From the NCBI GenBank assembly GCA_036939755.1, contig JALLAZ010000245.1, positions 1-18,654 of the forward strand: DNA of 18,654 bases, written 5' to 3'. Below are positions 9,482-18,591 of this stretch, piece after piece. Source of the DNA: Stephanodiscus triporus. Taxonomy: Eukaryota > Bacillariophyta > Thalassiosirophyceae > Thalassiosirales > Thalassiosiraceae. The notes below the pieces were generated by a model that worked only from the letters and a program-made list of their open reading frames with translations, searched no databases and had not been told where the DNA came from. The stretch's first letter is position 1; every line of letters begins with the position of its first letter. Made by a program: the position numbers and the translations under genes.

Positions 9482-9780
9482 TATTGGCTCGGCGATGGAT
9501 GGCTTGGCAATGTCGCGATGGACGGCCCAGGATGGACTGCTGGTGATGATGGCTTCCACCGCGCGCAGCACCATCAATCAAGTCGCAACTCACGACAAGA
9601 ATGACGCCGTGGAAGATCGACTGGCGAGGGAGGGGAGAGAGATGACGATGAAACTTGGTCCGTTGAAGAACTTTCTGAACGAGAGGGTGGAATGATCCCA
9701 GCAGTTGTTGAGAAGACCCCTATTAGTTTATGTTTAATTCGGGGAAAAGCAATGCCGTAATTACTTTTGTAAACAAATAT
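9482..9780. other. Intergenic DNA with a doubtful 66-codon frame
   Basis: The plus frame 9495-9695 opens with ATG and ends TGA (66 aa, hydrophilic C-terminus KNFLNERVE). It has no recognisable motif and no homologue I can name. Composition resembles local coding DNA, so it may be a relic exon; I do not call it a gene. Positions 9700-9780 are AT-rich and would be 3' flank of the minus-strand hydrolase. Confidence 0.25.
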
Positions 9781-12174
9781 TCATTCATTCTCTTTCAAAG
9801 AGTGCCCGAACCTGTCCAAGGCCTTGACGATTTCACCTGCAATAAGAGGATCATACATGGAATGTCCGCTTTGCACTACTATACGTAACTCCATTTCTTT
9901 CCATACATCATGCAGATCAAGGGCGGTGTCGGGGGGGCATATTGCATCGTTGCCTCCTTGGATAGCAATGGTTGGAGGGAGTGGGAAGGAGGAGGATGCT
10001 GTTGATGACATCAAAGATGATTCGGGATAAGAGGAGGTCAGAGAAGACGATGGGAATCGCGGCATTCGGGGTGGCAATGCTGACGAATACCAGGATGACT
10101 TGATGCCCTCTGTGTCCTCAGGTGGCGGTGGTAACTCTAAGGATAAAAATGATTTGTACTGTCCTATGCAATAGTCATCGTTGACGCTATAAAAGGCGGT
10201 GAGCATTGATTGAGCCGGAATGTAAGTTGCTGGATCAAAGGAAGAATTCTTATTGCCGCGGATATCGCCCATCATTGTGGTTGTTGTGGGCAAATGAATC
10301 GTACTTTTGCCAATAATTGGGATGGAGACCGATGGTTGAACGGGCATTGGCCCCAACGAGACACCATCAGAAGTCTTCAGCGATGTCCGAGCCAATGATG
10401 ACGTCAAAGTAGAAGCGGAACGAGATGAAGAAAACCGTCGTAGTGATTGTGCCATTTCGTATGGTGGAGTTGATCTTGTTGCATTTTCAACACCGATACT
10501 AATGAAGGATGCATTGTTCCAAACCCTTGCATCCTCGTAGGTCCATGACTTTTCATATGGATACCAGACCAACACGGTATTATCGATGCTGTCTTCCTTC
10601 GTACCCTCCTCCCCATCATTGCTGTTGCCGTCCCTTTTCTCATCTAACGTCGTTGTCTTTCCGTGACCGTGAAAGCCGGACGAATAAATTCCCATCTCCC
10701 ATCGCAGCCATGACTTAACGGCGTTGTACCGCGCGACCGGATCGGGGCCCAGCAGCAGGTGGTAATATCTGTGCAACGTGACGCGTCGTGACGACGACAA
10801 CGACTGAGCGGCCTGGACGTACCCCCGTTTGTTGAACGGCGAACTCGGCGCCAAATCGCGACAAGGTTCGCTCCCCTTGCGAAATTCTTCCCACCCCTTC
10901 GGAAAGACCTCGGCTGCCGTCGTGGCGGACGTGGCGGAGACGACGGTCGATGTCGCGGCGCCGGGGACGGCAGTCGTCGTAGACGACGACGACGAAGACG
11001 AAGACGGAGACGCGCGCCCCCCCCCTCGTCCCTCCAGCAACGATCTGAGATTCGAAGAGCCGGCGATGGCGCCGTCGATCCCGACCCCGTTCCCGGTCGG
11101 GGGGGGATCGCCAAAGAGCCAATCGACCTCCCGCGGACGGAACAGGCACACCCCGCGCAGCACCATCGACCGCACGCCGCGCGGGTGCGCGTGCGCGTAC
11201 GCCAATGCGAGCGTGCACCCCCACGACCCTCCCAGTATCGCGTCCCACGGTTGCGTCGTCGTAGTAGTAGTAGTAGTAGTGGTGGTGGTGGTAGTAGTAG
11301 TGGTCGTCGTCCCATCGTCCGCACCGCGATGATATTCGCGGTGGCGGCCCATCACGCGCAAACGCAATCGCTCGACGTCGGCCACGAGCGAAGCGAGGTC
11401 GTTCGATCCGACCTCCCCCGTCGGGACGCTACGACCGCATCCCCGCTGATCGAGGAGCACCACGCGCTCCCAAAGCTCCGGGTCGAAGAATCGGACGTGA
11501 TTCGGGTAGCATCCCGCCCCCGGCCCGCCGTGCAGGACGAGGGCCGTCAGTCCCGTCGTCGTCGCCGCCGCCCGATTGTCGTCGGGTTCGCCCTCGTCGT
11601 CGGTCGCGCGGTCGTCGACGTCCGCCCCCGCCCCCGCCCCCGCCCCCGCCAACGACGAAGACGCAGGACGACGACGACGACGTCGATGGACCTCGTAGTA
11701 CACGACATGCGGCGATCCGTCCTCGGCGGCCATCGTCCCGGAAGTCACCTCGGTCGTCCATCCGTCATGCTGCTGCGCGGCGGGACCGTCGTCGTCCTTC
11801 GACGACGCCCTCGTCGTCGGGGGGGGGTCGTACAGCCCCCGCAGCATCGGAGTAGTTCCCGTCGTCGGCCAGGACGTCGACGTAGCGAGCGCCCGCGACG
11901 ACGACGACGAAGCCGTCATCGTAGGACGAGCGGGGACGACGACGCCCCCCCCCCATCGGTGAGAACGAGGGGGGCGGTAGCAGGCCATCATCGACCAGCG
12001 CCGCGACATCGACGTCGTCGTCCCGACGACGACGTCGCGACCGTCCCATCGGGAGGGGAAAGGCGCCGTGGGGATCGGCCAGGCGCGTGAAACGACGACG
12101 ACGACGACGACTAGGAGTAGGATTGGGAGGAGGACCGTCCGCGACGACGAGAGCGAGTACGGATGGATGACCAT
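9781..12174 (-). CDS. Prolyl aminopeptidase-like alpha/beta hydrolase (S33) with low-complexity insertions
   Basis: Predicted to release N-terminal proline from peptides. It is a single exon of 797 aa, far longer than the usual 310-330 aa. Residues 1-31 are a signal peptide or anchor with a long Val/Leu run, followed by W32 and an Arg/Ser/Thr-rich stretch that could be a plastid transit region. Hydrolase motifs: LHGGPGAG (214-221, oxyanion region), DQRGCGRS (242-249), nucleophile elbow GGSWG (S317), LRGVCLFRPREVDW (339-352), FPKGWEEF (424-431), acid GGNDAICP (D743), and GHS (H771), so the triad is complete. Insertions account for the extra length: 19 Thr (289-307), a Ser/Thr run (about 388-420), and Ser-rich segments about 500-530, 580-650 and 690-735. 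The Thr run uses mixed ACN codons. The gene is divergent from the DOMON gene. Family is well supported; specificity and location are inferred. Confidence 0.85.
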   Translation of the reverse strand: MVIHPYSLSSSRTVLLPILLLVVVVVVVSRAWPIPTAPFPSRWDGRDVVVGTTTSMSRRWSMMACYRPPRSHRWGGGVVVPARPTMTASSSSSRALATSTSWPTTGTTPMLRGLYDPPPTTRASSKDDDGPAAQQHDGWTTEVTSGTMAAEDGSPHVVYYEVHRRRRRRPASSSLAGAGAGAGADVDDRATDDEGEPDDNRAAATTTGLTALVLHGGPGAGCYPNHVRFFDPELWERVVLLDQRGCGRSVPTGEVGSNDLASLVADVERLRLRVMGRHREYHRGADDGTTTTTTTTTTTTTTTTTTTQPWDAILGGSWGCTLALAYAHAHPRGVRSMVLRGVCLFRPREVDWLFGDPPPTGNGVGIDGAIAGSSNLRSLLEGRGGGRASPSSSSSSSSTTTAVPGAATSTVVSATSATTAAEVFPKGWEEFRKGSEPCRDLAPSSPFNKRGYVQAAQSLSSSRRVTLHRYYHLLLGPDPVARYNAVKSWLRWEMGIYSSGFHGHGKTTTLDEKRDGNSNDGEEGTKEDSIDNTVLVWYPYEKSWTYEDARVWNNASFISIGVENATRSTPPYEMAQSLRRFSSSRSASTLTSSLARTSLKTSDGVSLGPMPVQPSVSIPIIGKSTIHLPTTTTMMGDIRGNKNSSFDPATYIPAQSMLTAFYSVNDDYCIGQYKSFLSLELPPPPEDTEGIKSSWYSSALPPRMPRFPSSSLTSSYPESSLMSSTASSSFPLPPTIAIQGGNDAICPPDTALDLHDVWKEMELRIVVQSGHSMYDPLIAGEIVKALDRFGHSLKENE
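11254..11310 (-). repeat. Threonine-codon tract (19 consecutive ACN codons)
   Basis: A trinucleotide tract encodes 19 Thr in a row between the lid-side loop and the nucleophile strand of the hydrolase. ACG, ACT and ACC codons alternate in blocks, so it is not a pure microsatellite and has probably accumulated substitutions. Confidence 0.9.
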
Positions 12175-12784
12175 CGTTGTTCCTCTTTCCTCGTCGTCCC
12201 TTCCATCTCGACTCGCCAGTCGCTCGCCCGCCTCGCGGCCACTTCCTCTCTCTCTTGTGCTAGCTTCTCTCTTGGGAGTGGACGAAGTCTGTCCTTCGCC
12301 GTGTACGCCTGATCTAGGGGGAAATCCTCCCAGGCCATGCTACTTACCTACCACAGAGAGAATAATATTAGAGAAGAGAGGCAGGGTAGGGGCGGGAAAG
12401 CCGTTATTTCGAATTTCGAGAAATCGCTTTCTCGGATTTGAACCGATTCTACGACCTTCGGAATCCAGTATTGGCCGAAATTCAAAAATGCCACACGATA
12501 TAATATGTTAGCGAGCAACGGCCCGGCTCTTTTATCTCGTGCGTGCACAGCAACATCATGACGCTTTCTTCTTTCGATGCACCTCCGTCCTGCTCCTCTC
12601 TCATCATATCATCTGTCCTCTCTTCTTTCATCGCCGGAGCTAATAATAATAGGTACACAATTACCCTCAAGAGTAGATAATAGGCGAAGGGAGGAGCGAG
12701 CGAGAGAGAGAGAGAGGACAGAGAGCCCGACGAAAAACGGGGAGACAACCACCAACAACGCCCCAACCCCCCCCAAGTAGTATC
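12175..12784. promoter_or_regulatory. Divergent intergenic region between hydrolase and DOMON genes
   Basis: About 610 bp hold both promoters. It contains an internal inverted-repeat block (12401-12492, listed separately), a (GA)n microsatellite at 12702-12716, an A/T-rich ctaataataatag at about 12640-12652, and a C-rich leader just before the ATG at 12785. Reading frames crossing it are composition shadows. Promoter function is inferred from gene orientation. Confidence 0.45.
12401..12492. repeat. Inverted-repeat block with nested hairpin
   Basis: The outer arms (about 12402-12418 and 12475-12491) match imperfectly as inverted repeats around a gaatttcg core. Inside is a perfect 7-bp stem CGAGAAA/TTTCTCG (12417-12423 with 12428-12434, loop TCGC). 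It could be a foldback element or a structured 5' regulatory segment of either flanking gene. Confidence 0.4.
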
Positions 12785-15700
12785 ATGACGCCTCGACGAT
12801 CGCTGTCGGCGCTCCTCCTCCTCGCGGCCATCGGGGCCGGAGCCGGAGCCGCCCAGGCGTCGACGACGACCGCCGCCGCCGCCGCCGCCGTCGTAGTCGC
12901 CGCCGCGAGGGACGACGACGATCCTCGACGACAACGACAACGACATTTGCCCCCGTCGACCTGCCCCCTCGACCTCGACCGGCTGATCGACGTGATGGGC
13001 GACGGCGCGGTCGTATTGCGCTACTCGCTCGTGCCGCCCTACCTGTGCGCGCGACTCGAGGTGTCGATGACGACGAACGATGACGAAGACGACGACGATG
13101 TGGAAAATTACGGCTGGATCGGACTCGCGATATCGTCCCACGGGGGCATGGACGGCGGCCGCGCCGCGATCGGCATACTGCCGTCGTCGTCGTCGTCGGG
13201 GGATGGGGGGGAGGGATCCGTCGGGAGGTACGACCTCGGCCGATCGGACTGGCGCGGATACGCGACTCCGATCGACGGGGGGGACGGGACCGGACCACAG
13301 CAACAACAGCAGCAGCAGCAGGACTACGATGCGCTCCGCGACGCGTCGGCGTTTTTCGAGGAGTACGACGTCGACGACGACGGCGGCGGGGGGAAGGGGA
13401 GGAGGGCGGTCATGGCGTTCGCGTGGCCCCTGGCGGACGAGAACGACGACGGGGGGGACGAGGACGGATCGTCGACGACGACGACGATACGCGCCCGGGG
13501 CACGAATCGCTTCCTGTACGCGCGGGGTCCGATCTCCCATTCCTCGATGGGGGTCGCGAATCCAGCGTACCACGCCGAGCGCGCGACGTTCGAGAGGGAT
13601 TTCATCGACGACATCACGGAGGTGAGCCCCGCCCGTGTGTGTGCCTTGCTACTTATTATTATTATCGCTCTGTTATCGTCATTGTCGTTAAAGCACGCGC
13701 GCGCGCCGCGGCAAAATGAAAATGATCTCACCGACCCGTTCATATCCCTCCGCACGCGCACGCGCAAAAAAAGGTGCCAACGACGTCGCCGACGCGACTC
13801 GTCGAGCGTTACTTCTGCTCGTGGGACGCGAACGTCAAGCCCCTCGAGGAGGACGAGATTTGCGTCGACAACGACGTCGGGAACGACGACGACGACGCCA
13901 TCGCATGGCACGACGCGTGCGACCTCCTCCGCTGCTCCGACGATCCCGACGGCGACGGTCCGAACTGCCTGTCGGTGACGTGCGCGACGACGACTACGAC
14001 TACGGAGAAGGAGGGGACGGTCGTACCCACCACCTCGAGGCCGACGACGATGACCCCGACGACGTCGACGCCGTCCTCCCTCGCCCCGACGACGGGCGCG
14101 CCGTCCTCGAGGCCGTCGTCGGGGGGGGGATTCACCTTCGACGCGCCGTCGGACGCGGACGCGGTCGGCACCGTGCCCCTCAGCCCGTTCGTGGTAGACT
14201 TCGCCCTCGGCGCGACGACGACGGGGGAGGCAAGACGAAAACGTCTTCGTTCCCTTCGTGGGGAGGACGCGGTCGCGAGGGACGTCGAGCTCCTGTCGAT
14301 CGTGTCGGATCACCTCCTCGGTAGGTTCGGGACGAAATTGGGCGTCGTGCCCCTGGACGTCGACCTCGTCGTTCTCGACAGGCGGAGCGAGGGGGCGGGG
14401 GGGGAGGGAGGCGTCGTCTCGTACGTGTACGCGGGAAACGCGGTCTACCGCCTCGCGGACGGCGTCCCCACCACCGCCGTGCTCGACTCCGAGGTCCTGA
14501 GGGCGTTCAATCGTCCGCCCGGCAAGGTCGCGTGCATGGAGGCGCTCCGCTCGTCGGACGACGCCGTCGTGCGCGGGATCACGGACGTCCTCGCCTCGAC
14601 GAGGGACGGCGACGACGACGCGGATGTCTTCGTCGGGGAAGGCCCGAGCGTCGCCGCCGCCGCCGCAGTGGACGACCCGGCGGCGGTCGACGATCCGATC
14701 GAGGGGGGGTACGGCGGGATGGGTACGGCGTCCCTGGCCTTCGCCGTCCTTCTCGGGACTGCGCTCGCGGCGGTAGTGGGACTCCTCGCCGTCAGGAAGT
14801 ATGGGCGGTATCGTCGGAACAACGCCAACAACGAATACGTCAGCTACCTGAACAGGAAGCGGGACGGGAGAGGGGGATCCCCGACGACGAAGAAGATCTC
14901 CGTTGACAAGAGGGTCCTTAGGGTCAAGCGGTACTTTAACTTTGAGAGTCCCAAGGATGGCAGAAGCGTGATCGGGGCGGAGGAGGAAGAGGGGATGGGT
15001 AGGGTTGTCGATCCCATGTACGACGATCTCGAGATCGTCGGGGGGGATACCTACCCTGCATCCCAGGAATTCACCGATGACGACAACCCGAAGACGGTCT
15101 CCCCCGGGGGGAAGTTCGACCCGAGCGGCGGCGACGCGAGCCTGCCGTACGACGAGGGGTCGACGAAGAAAGGGGAGGGTTCGCCGCTCGGCGCCTCCAC
15201 CAACGACATGATCTACTTCTCCCACATTGCGAATCAGATGACCGAGGACCAGCTGGACGGGTCCCACGCGACCGTGGACGATCTTTACTCAGAAAAGGAT
15301 TCATACTTCCACAGCTACGTCGACGGCGGTCAGGACAAGGACAGCATCCAGAGCCTGCACAGCCTCGACTCCCTCGACAACACCTTCGGCTGCGTCAACC
15401 AGTCGATATCGCACCTCATCGACGGCATCCAGGATATGTTGGCGAAGAAGGACATGGAGGAGAAAGCCGCGTCGTCGCCCGGCGGCGGCGGCTCCAGGAA
15501 TATCAATTCTCTCGACGTGGTGTCATCGCATCAGCTGCCGATGGTCGATACCTCGATGTCGACGATGGACCAACGTGGAACGCACATTGGAGATGTCATG
15601 GTGGAAGATATAGTCGGGTGCGAAGAACTCCCCGTCCTCGGGGCCACCCCCAGGGGGTACGAAGATCTTCTGAAGACGAGATTGAATCAGGCTCTTAACG

Positions 15701-16242
15701 ATAGCGGTCGCAGTCGGGAGGTCGCGTCATCTTCTTTGTACAGGAGCGGTGAAACCGCGGAGCAAGATAGCGATGATGCCTTTGAACTGCTCAAGGACAC
15801 GCCGACTTTCGATTCGTCGGACGTGATGTACGAATCGTCGGTGAACACGTCCGAGATATCCACCACCGACGAGCTCTTCGCGCGAATCGCAGAGCTCGAG
15901 AGCAAGATTCTCAATACCGAGAACCAGCTCGCCCATGACGAGAGTATCAAGCTATTGGAAGAGAGTAACTCGAGGACCCCCCTCATGACGAACGCCAAAT
16001 CACGTACCGCAAACACGAGAAATGATACCGCCGTCGCGTCCTCCGCTCTCCAGCTTATATTCAATGAAGAGACCCTGGCCAAAATCGAACAAAAACGGTT
16101 GGAATGCACGCCCCCGCCGAGCGAGGGTGAGGTCGACAACGCGATGATACAAGACGCTAAGGACAACGCGTTGCTAGGGAAGTACTTGGATGACACGGAT
16201 TCGGAAGAGGAAAGTACGATTTACAAACTTCCGGATGAATAG
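12785..16242 (+). CDS. Single-pass membrane protein with DOMON-like ectodomain
   Basis: Two exons (12785-13621, 13774-16242; intron 13622-13773, GTGAGC...AAAAAG) encode 1101 aa. Order: signal peptide (1-26, cleavage near AQA); low-complexity linker; DOMON-like domain (about 58-255) with VVLRYSLVPPYLCARLEV, YGWIGLAISSHGGMDGGRAA and a terminal NRFLYARG strand; Cys-rich segment (C293, C309, C328, C333, C344, C349); Pro/Thr/Ser stalk (350-395, PTT/PSS repeats); a second folded region (about 415-555, ending in VACMEALRS...VVRGITDVL) that I do not recognise; one transmembrane helix (about 597-619) followed by RKYGRYRR; then an acidic cytoplasmic tail of about 480 residues with a predicted coiled coil (about 975-1015, ELFARIAELESKILNTENQL). 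DOMON domains bind haem or sugars, often in extracellular redox or adhesion proteins; the conserved haem ligands cannot be judged by eye. Type I topology and surface location are inferred. Gln8 and Asp/Gly runs interrupt the domain. Confidence 0.8.
13622..13773 (+). other. Intron of the DOMON membrane-protein gene
   Basis: 152-bp phase-0 intron with donor GAG|GTGAGC and acceptor AAAAAAAG|GTG. It has no pyrimidine tract before the acceptor. Splicing joins DDITE to VPTTSPTRLVE. The upstream frame left unspliced continues 119 codons in a frame without domain character. Confidence 0.75.
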
Positions 16243-16521
16243 ACGATGCAGACTGTTGGCTCTGGATGGAGTGGTTGTGTTGGGTCGAAGATAGGTTGCT
16301 TGTTTAGACGTAGATCGAGTAGTGAGAGAGCGGAGAAGGCAGACGGAAAATTAAAATGTGGCTAGTATTTGAATTTTCGGGACAGAGAAGAAATGAGACT
16401 TGGAATCTCATTCCCACTTCGCTTTTCGATTCGCACTAGACCGATTGACTTATCCCCGCGATCGAATTAGATAGTAGATTCTAAAACGCCAATTGAATAT
16501 TATGTGTACTTATCTACGTCT

Positions 16522-16552
16522 TAGAATATGGCTTGTCTAACAACATATTCTA
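16522..16552. terminator. Hairpin in the 3' flank of the DOMON gene
   Basis: Perfect 9-bp inverted repeat TAGAATATG (16522-16530) and CATATTCTA (16544-16552) with a 13-nt loop, 280 bp after the stop codon. It may be a 3'-end RNA structure; eukaryotic genes do not need hairpin terminators, so the role is only a guess. Confidence 0.25.
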
Positions 16553-16596
16553 GAAGGAACAGAGCTTTTGTTTCTAATTGTTGTAAGAGACAATTT

Positions 16597-16919
16597 TTAT
16601 CGCACTCTCTTATAACCTTCTCCATGTTGTACCATGAACCTGCTGTTTTCTTGGCCCAGTCCCTCTTCGATTGAATTGCTCATCTGCCGAGTCTTCTCCA
16701 CGTCAGCAATTAAGTCTTGGCTAGGTTCTTCGGTTCCTCACGTCCAATGCTGCTATCCTCCGTGAACTGAGGAATGAAATTCGAGAATCCCCTCGGCATC
16801 GATGGTATTGGTGGTAGAGGCGGAACCTTTGCTGTCGGTGTTGGGGTGACGGATAGTACTTGCACCATGACAGTGCCATAGAGGTTGTATATCCGAGAGC
16901 CTTGGACGATGACTGGCAT
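16597..16919 (-). other. Possible small minus-strand gene
   Basis: ATG at 16919 (context cacaacATGCC) opens 69 codons to a TAA at 16710-16712: MPVIVQGSRIYNLYGTVMVQ, then a Pro-rich middle and SSIGREEPKNLAKT. Immediately downstream, in another frame, 16597-16730 is also coding-like (EPSQDLIADVEKTRQMSNSI, then EEGLGQENSRF). Candidate splice signals exist (donors CAA|GTACTA and GAC|GTGAGG; branch-like TTAATTGCTGAC; acceptor CGGCAG), so a small two- or three-exon gene is possible. No family is recognised, and chance open frames are the alternative. Confidence 0.3.
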
Positions 16920-17181
16920 GTTGTGTCTTTGTACACAGCACGATGCACGACAATACCTCGCTCGCACTCCCCTCTTTTCTCCTCTTCAAAAACTTGGGCG
17001 CAATTTTGAAAAGAATACTTACTTAAGTACTTAGAGTAGAAGATATGGTACGGTCTTCGTACTCTAGCGTTTTACAGGGCAAATTCCGGTCTGTGTCTGA
17101 CATTCCCTGTCACGCGCATTTTGTTCCGATTCTTCATCCTACGATGCTCACACGTGATAGCGCAACCTATAACAGCGAGAT

Positions 17182-18373
17182 ATGACCGAGGGATACAGGG
17201 ACTTTGTCGCCGGGACGGTCGGGGGATTCAGCGGCAAGCTCCTGGACTACCCGTTGGACACGGTCAAGGTCCTCCTGCAGACGCAGACCTCGCTGTCGTC
17301 GTCGAGGTCGTCATGCGCCACGACTACCTCCGCCGCCTCCTCCTCCTCCTCCTCCGCGATGACGACGAACAATGCGTCGACCGCGTCGACGACGGCGAGT
17401 GCGACGACAGGTCGGGTGTACCGTGGCGCCATCCACTGCCTCCGTCACACGATCGAAACTCGCGGCTTCCTCTCCCTGTACAGGGGGATAACGTCCCCCC
17501 TCCTCGGCGCCATGGCCGAGAACGCCGTCCTCTTCCTCAGCTACGGCGAGGTACGGCGCATGATGGGAGAAAGGCCGGGGGAGGTTGAGCTGGGAATATT
17601 GCAACTGGCGATGGCGGGGGGGGTCGCGGGAGCGATAGGGGCGTTCGTATTGAATCCGTTCGAGGTCATGAAGGTGCAGATGCAGGTGATGAATTCCGCG
17701 GCGGGAACGACGACGAGGAAGTACGCGGGGACGATGGATTGCTTCGTGCAGACGGTACGAAATGAGGGAATCGCGAAGGGTCTATATCGGGGTCAGACTT
17801 CGTTGCTGCTGCGCGAGATACCGGGCAATTTCTGGTGAGTTCTCTCTCGCCCCGCCGAACCCCGGCGTTGCTCTTGTGTCGCGATGCAATATTTTGTACC
17901 CCTGGCCATTTTCGTTCGATAACAGTGAAATCCTCGATCATTCACCCCTTCGGTCCGTTGTGCGTGCGTGCGTGCGGTTTAGTTGGTACGGCACCTACGA
18001 GGCGGTGTGCAAATATCAAATACCCGAGGGCGGCACGAAGCGTGATCTGGGGATATCGAATCACATGATCGGAGGCGCCACGGCCGGCGTCGCTTACTGG
18101 ACGGCGTTCTACCCCGCCGACACGGTGGGGAGTCAGATGCGCGCCAATCCCACGTACGCGTCGAGGAACTTCGCAGATGTCTTCTTCGACGTATACCGGA
18201 AGGAGGGTTGGAGGGGCCTGTACAGGGGTTGGGGCATCACGGCGATCCGAGCCGTCCCCGCGCACGCTCTGATATTCGCCATGTACGAGCAGACGATATG
18301 CCTGTTCCGGCGATTTGATCCGGATACGGTGGATTGCATAGACGAGAGATCGGGGTCCATATCGCACTTTTAG
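17182..18373 (+). CDS. Mitochondrial carrier (SLC25), ornithine/basic amino-acid type
   Basis: Two exons (17182-17834, 17983-18373; intron 17835-17982, GTGAGT...TTTAG, phase 2) encode 347 aa. Three tandem carrier repeats are visible. Signatures: repeat 1 PLDTVKVLLQTQ (P24), repeat 2 PFEVMKVQMQ (P159), repeat 3 PADTVGSQMR (P262). The segments ASPLLGA-like GITSPLLGAMAENAVLF, REIPGNFCWYGTYEAV and YRGWGITAIRAVPAHA resemble the yeast Ort1/carnitine-acylcarnitine branch, suggesting exchange of ornithine or other basic amino acids across the inner membrane. Two features are odd. A Ser/Thr/Ala-rich insertion of about 40 residues (37-77) expands the first matrix loop. In repeat 3 the basic residue of the P-x-[DE]-x-x-[KR] signature is glycine (G267), which would remove one matrix-gate salt bridge. 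Family is certain; substrate is inferred. Confidence 0.93.
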
Positions 18374-18591
18374 AGAGAATACGGGAGGCCATTTACATCG
18401 ATCTAAAAATGTTAATAGAATGGTATAGCAACGGCATCGCTAAAAGATTCGCATTGAACATAAAGTGGCACGATAGAATACACAAAATAAGAATGTGTAG
18501 AATAAACACCTTCTTAAGTAACTTCTTCACAATAATATTTCCGATGTGGTTGTCCTGGAAGAAACCAGAAAAAATATTTTCAGGGGGGAAA
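18374..18591. other. 3' flank of the carrier gene
   Basis: AT-rich sequence after the TAG. Contains several A/T runs that could serve as polyadenylation context. No gene or repeat is recognised in it. Confidence 0.4.

Larger units (their letters stand above)
16243..17181. other. Intergenic region, about 940 bp
   Basis: AT-richer spacer between the DOMON gene and the carrier. It contains a 7-bp hairpin AATGAGA/TCTCATT (about 16393-16413), a 9-bp hairpin (16522-16552), and a cluster of minus-strand short frames (16597-16919, listed separately). The final 150 bp would be the carrier promoter and leader; no TATA-type element is evident. Confidence 0.4.

Noticed and set aside
11185..12090. 301-codon Arg-rich plus frame opposite the hydrolase
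   Set aside because: Shadow of the hydrolase N-terminal half; pure composition effect.
12420..12492. tRNA-like T-loop (GGTTCAAATCC on the minus strand)
   Set aside because: No acceptor, D or anticodon stems can be formed around it; the T-stem outer pair is mismatched.
13324..15267. 647-codon open frame on the minus strand opposite the DOMON gene
   Set aside because: It is antisense to a gene with signal peptide, domain and membrane helix; the translation is Arg/Val/Asp-rich with no motif, as expected from GC-rich GAC/GTC codon use.
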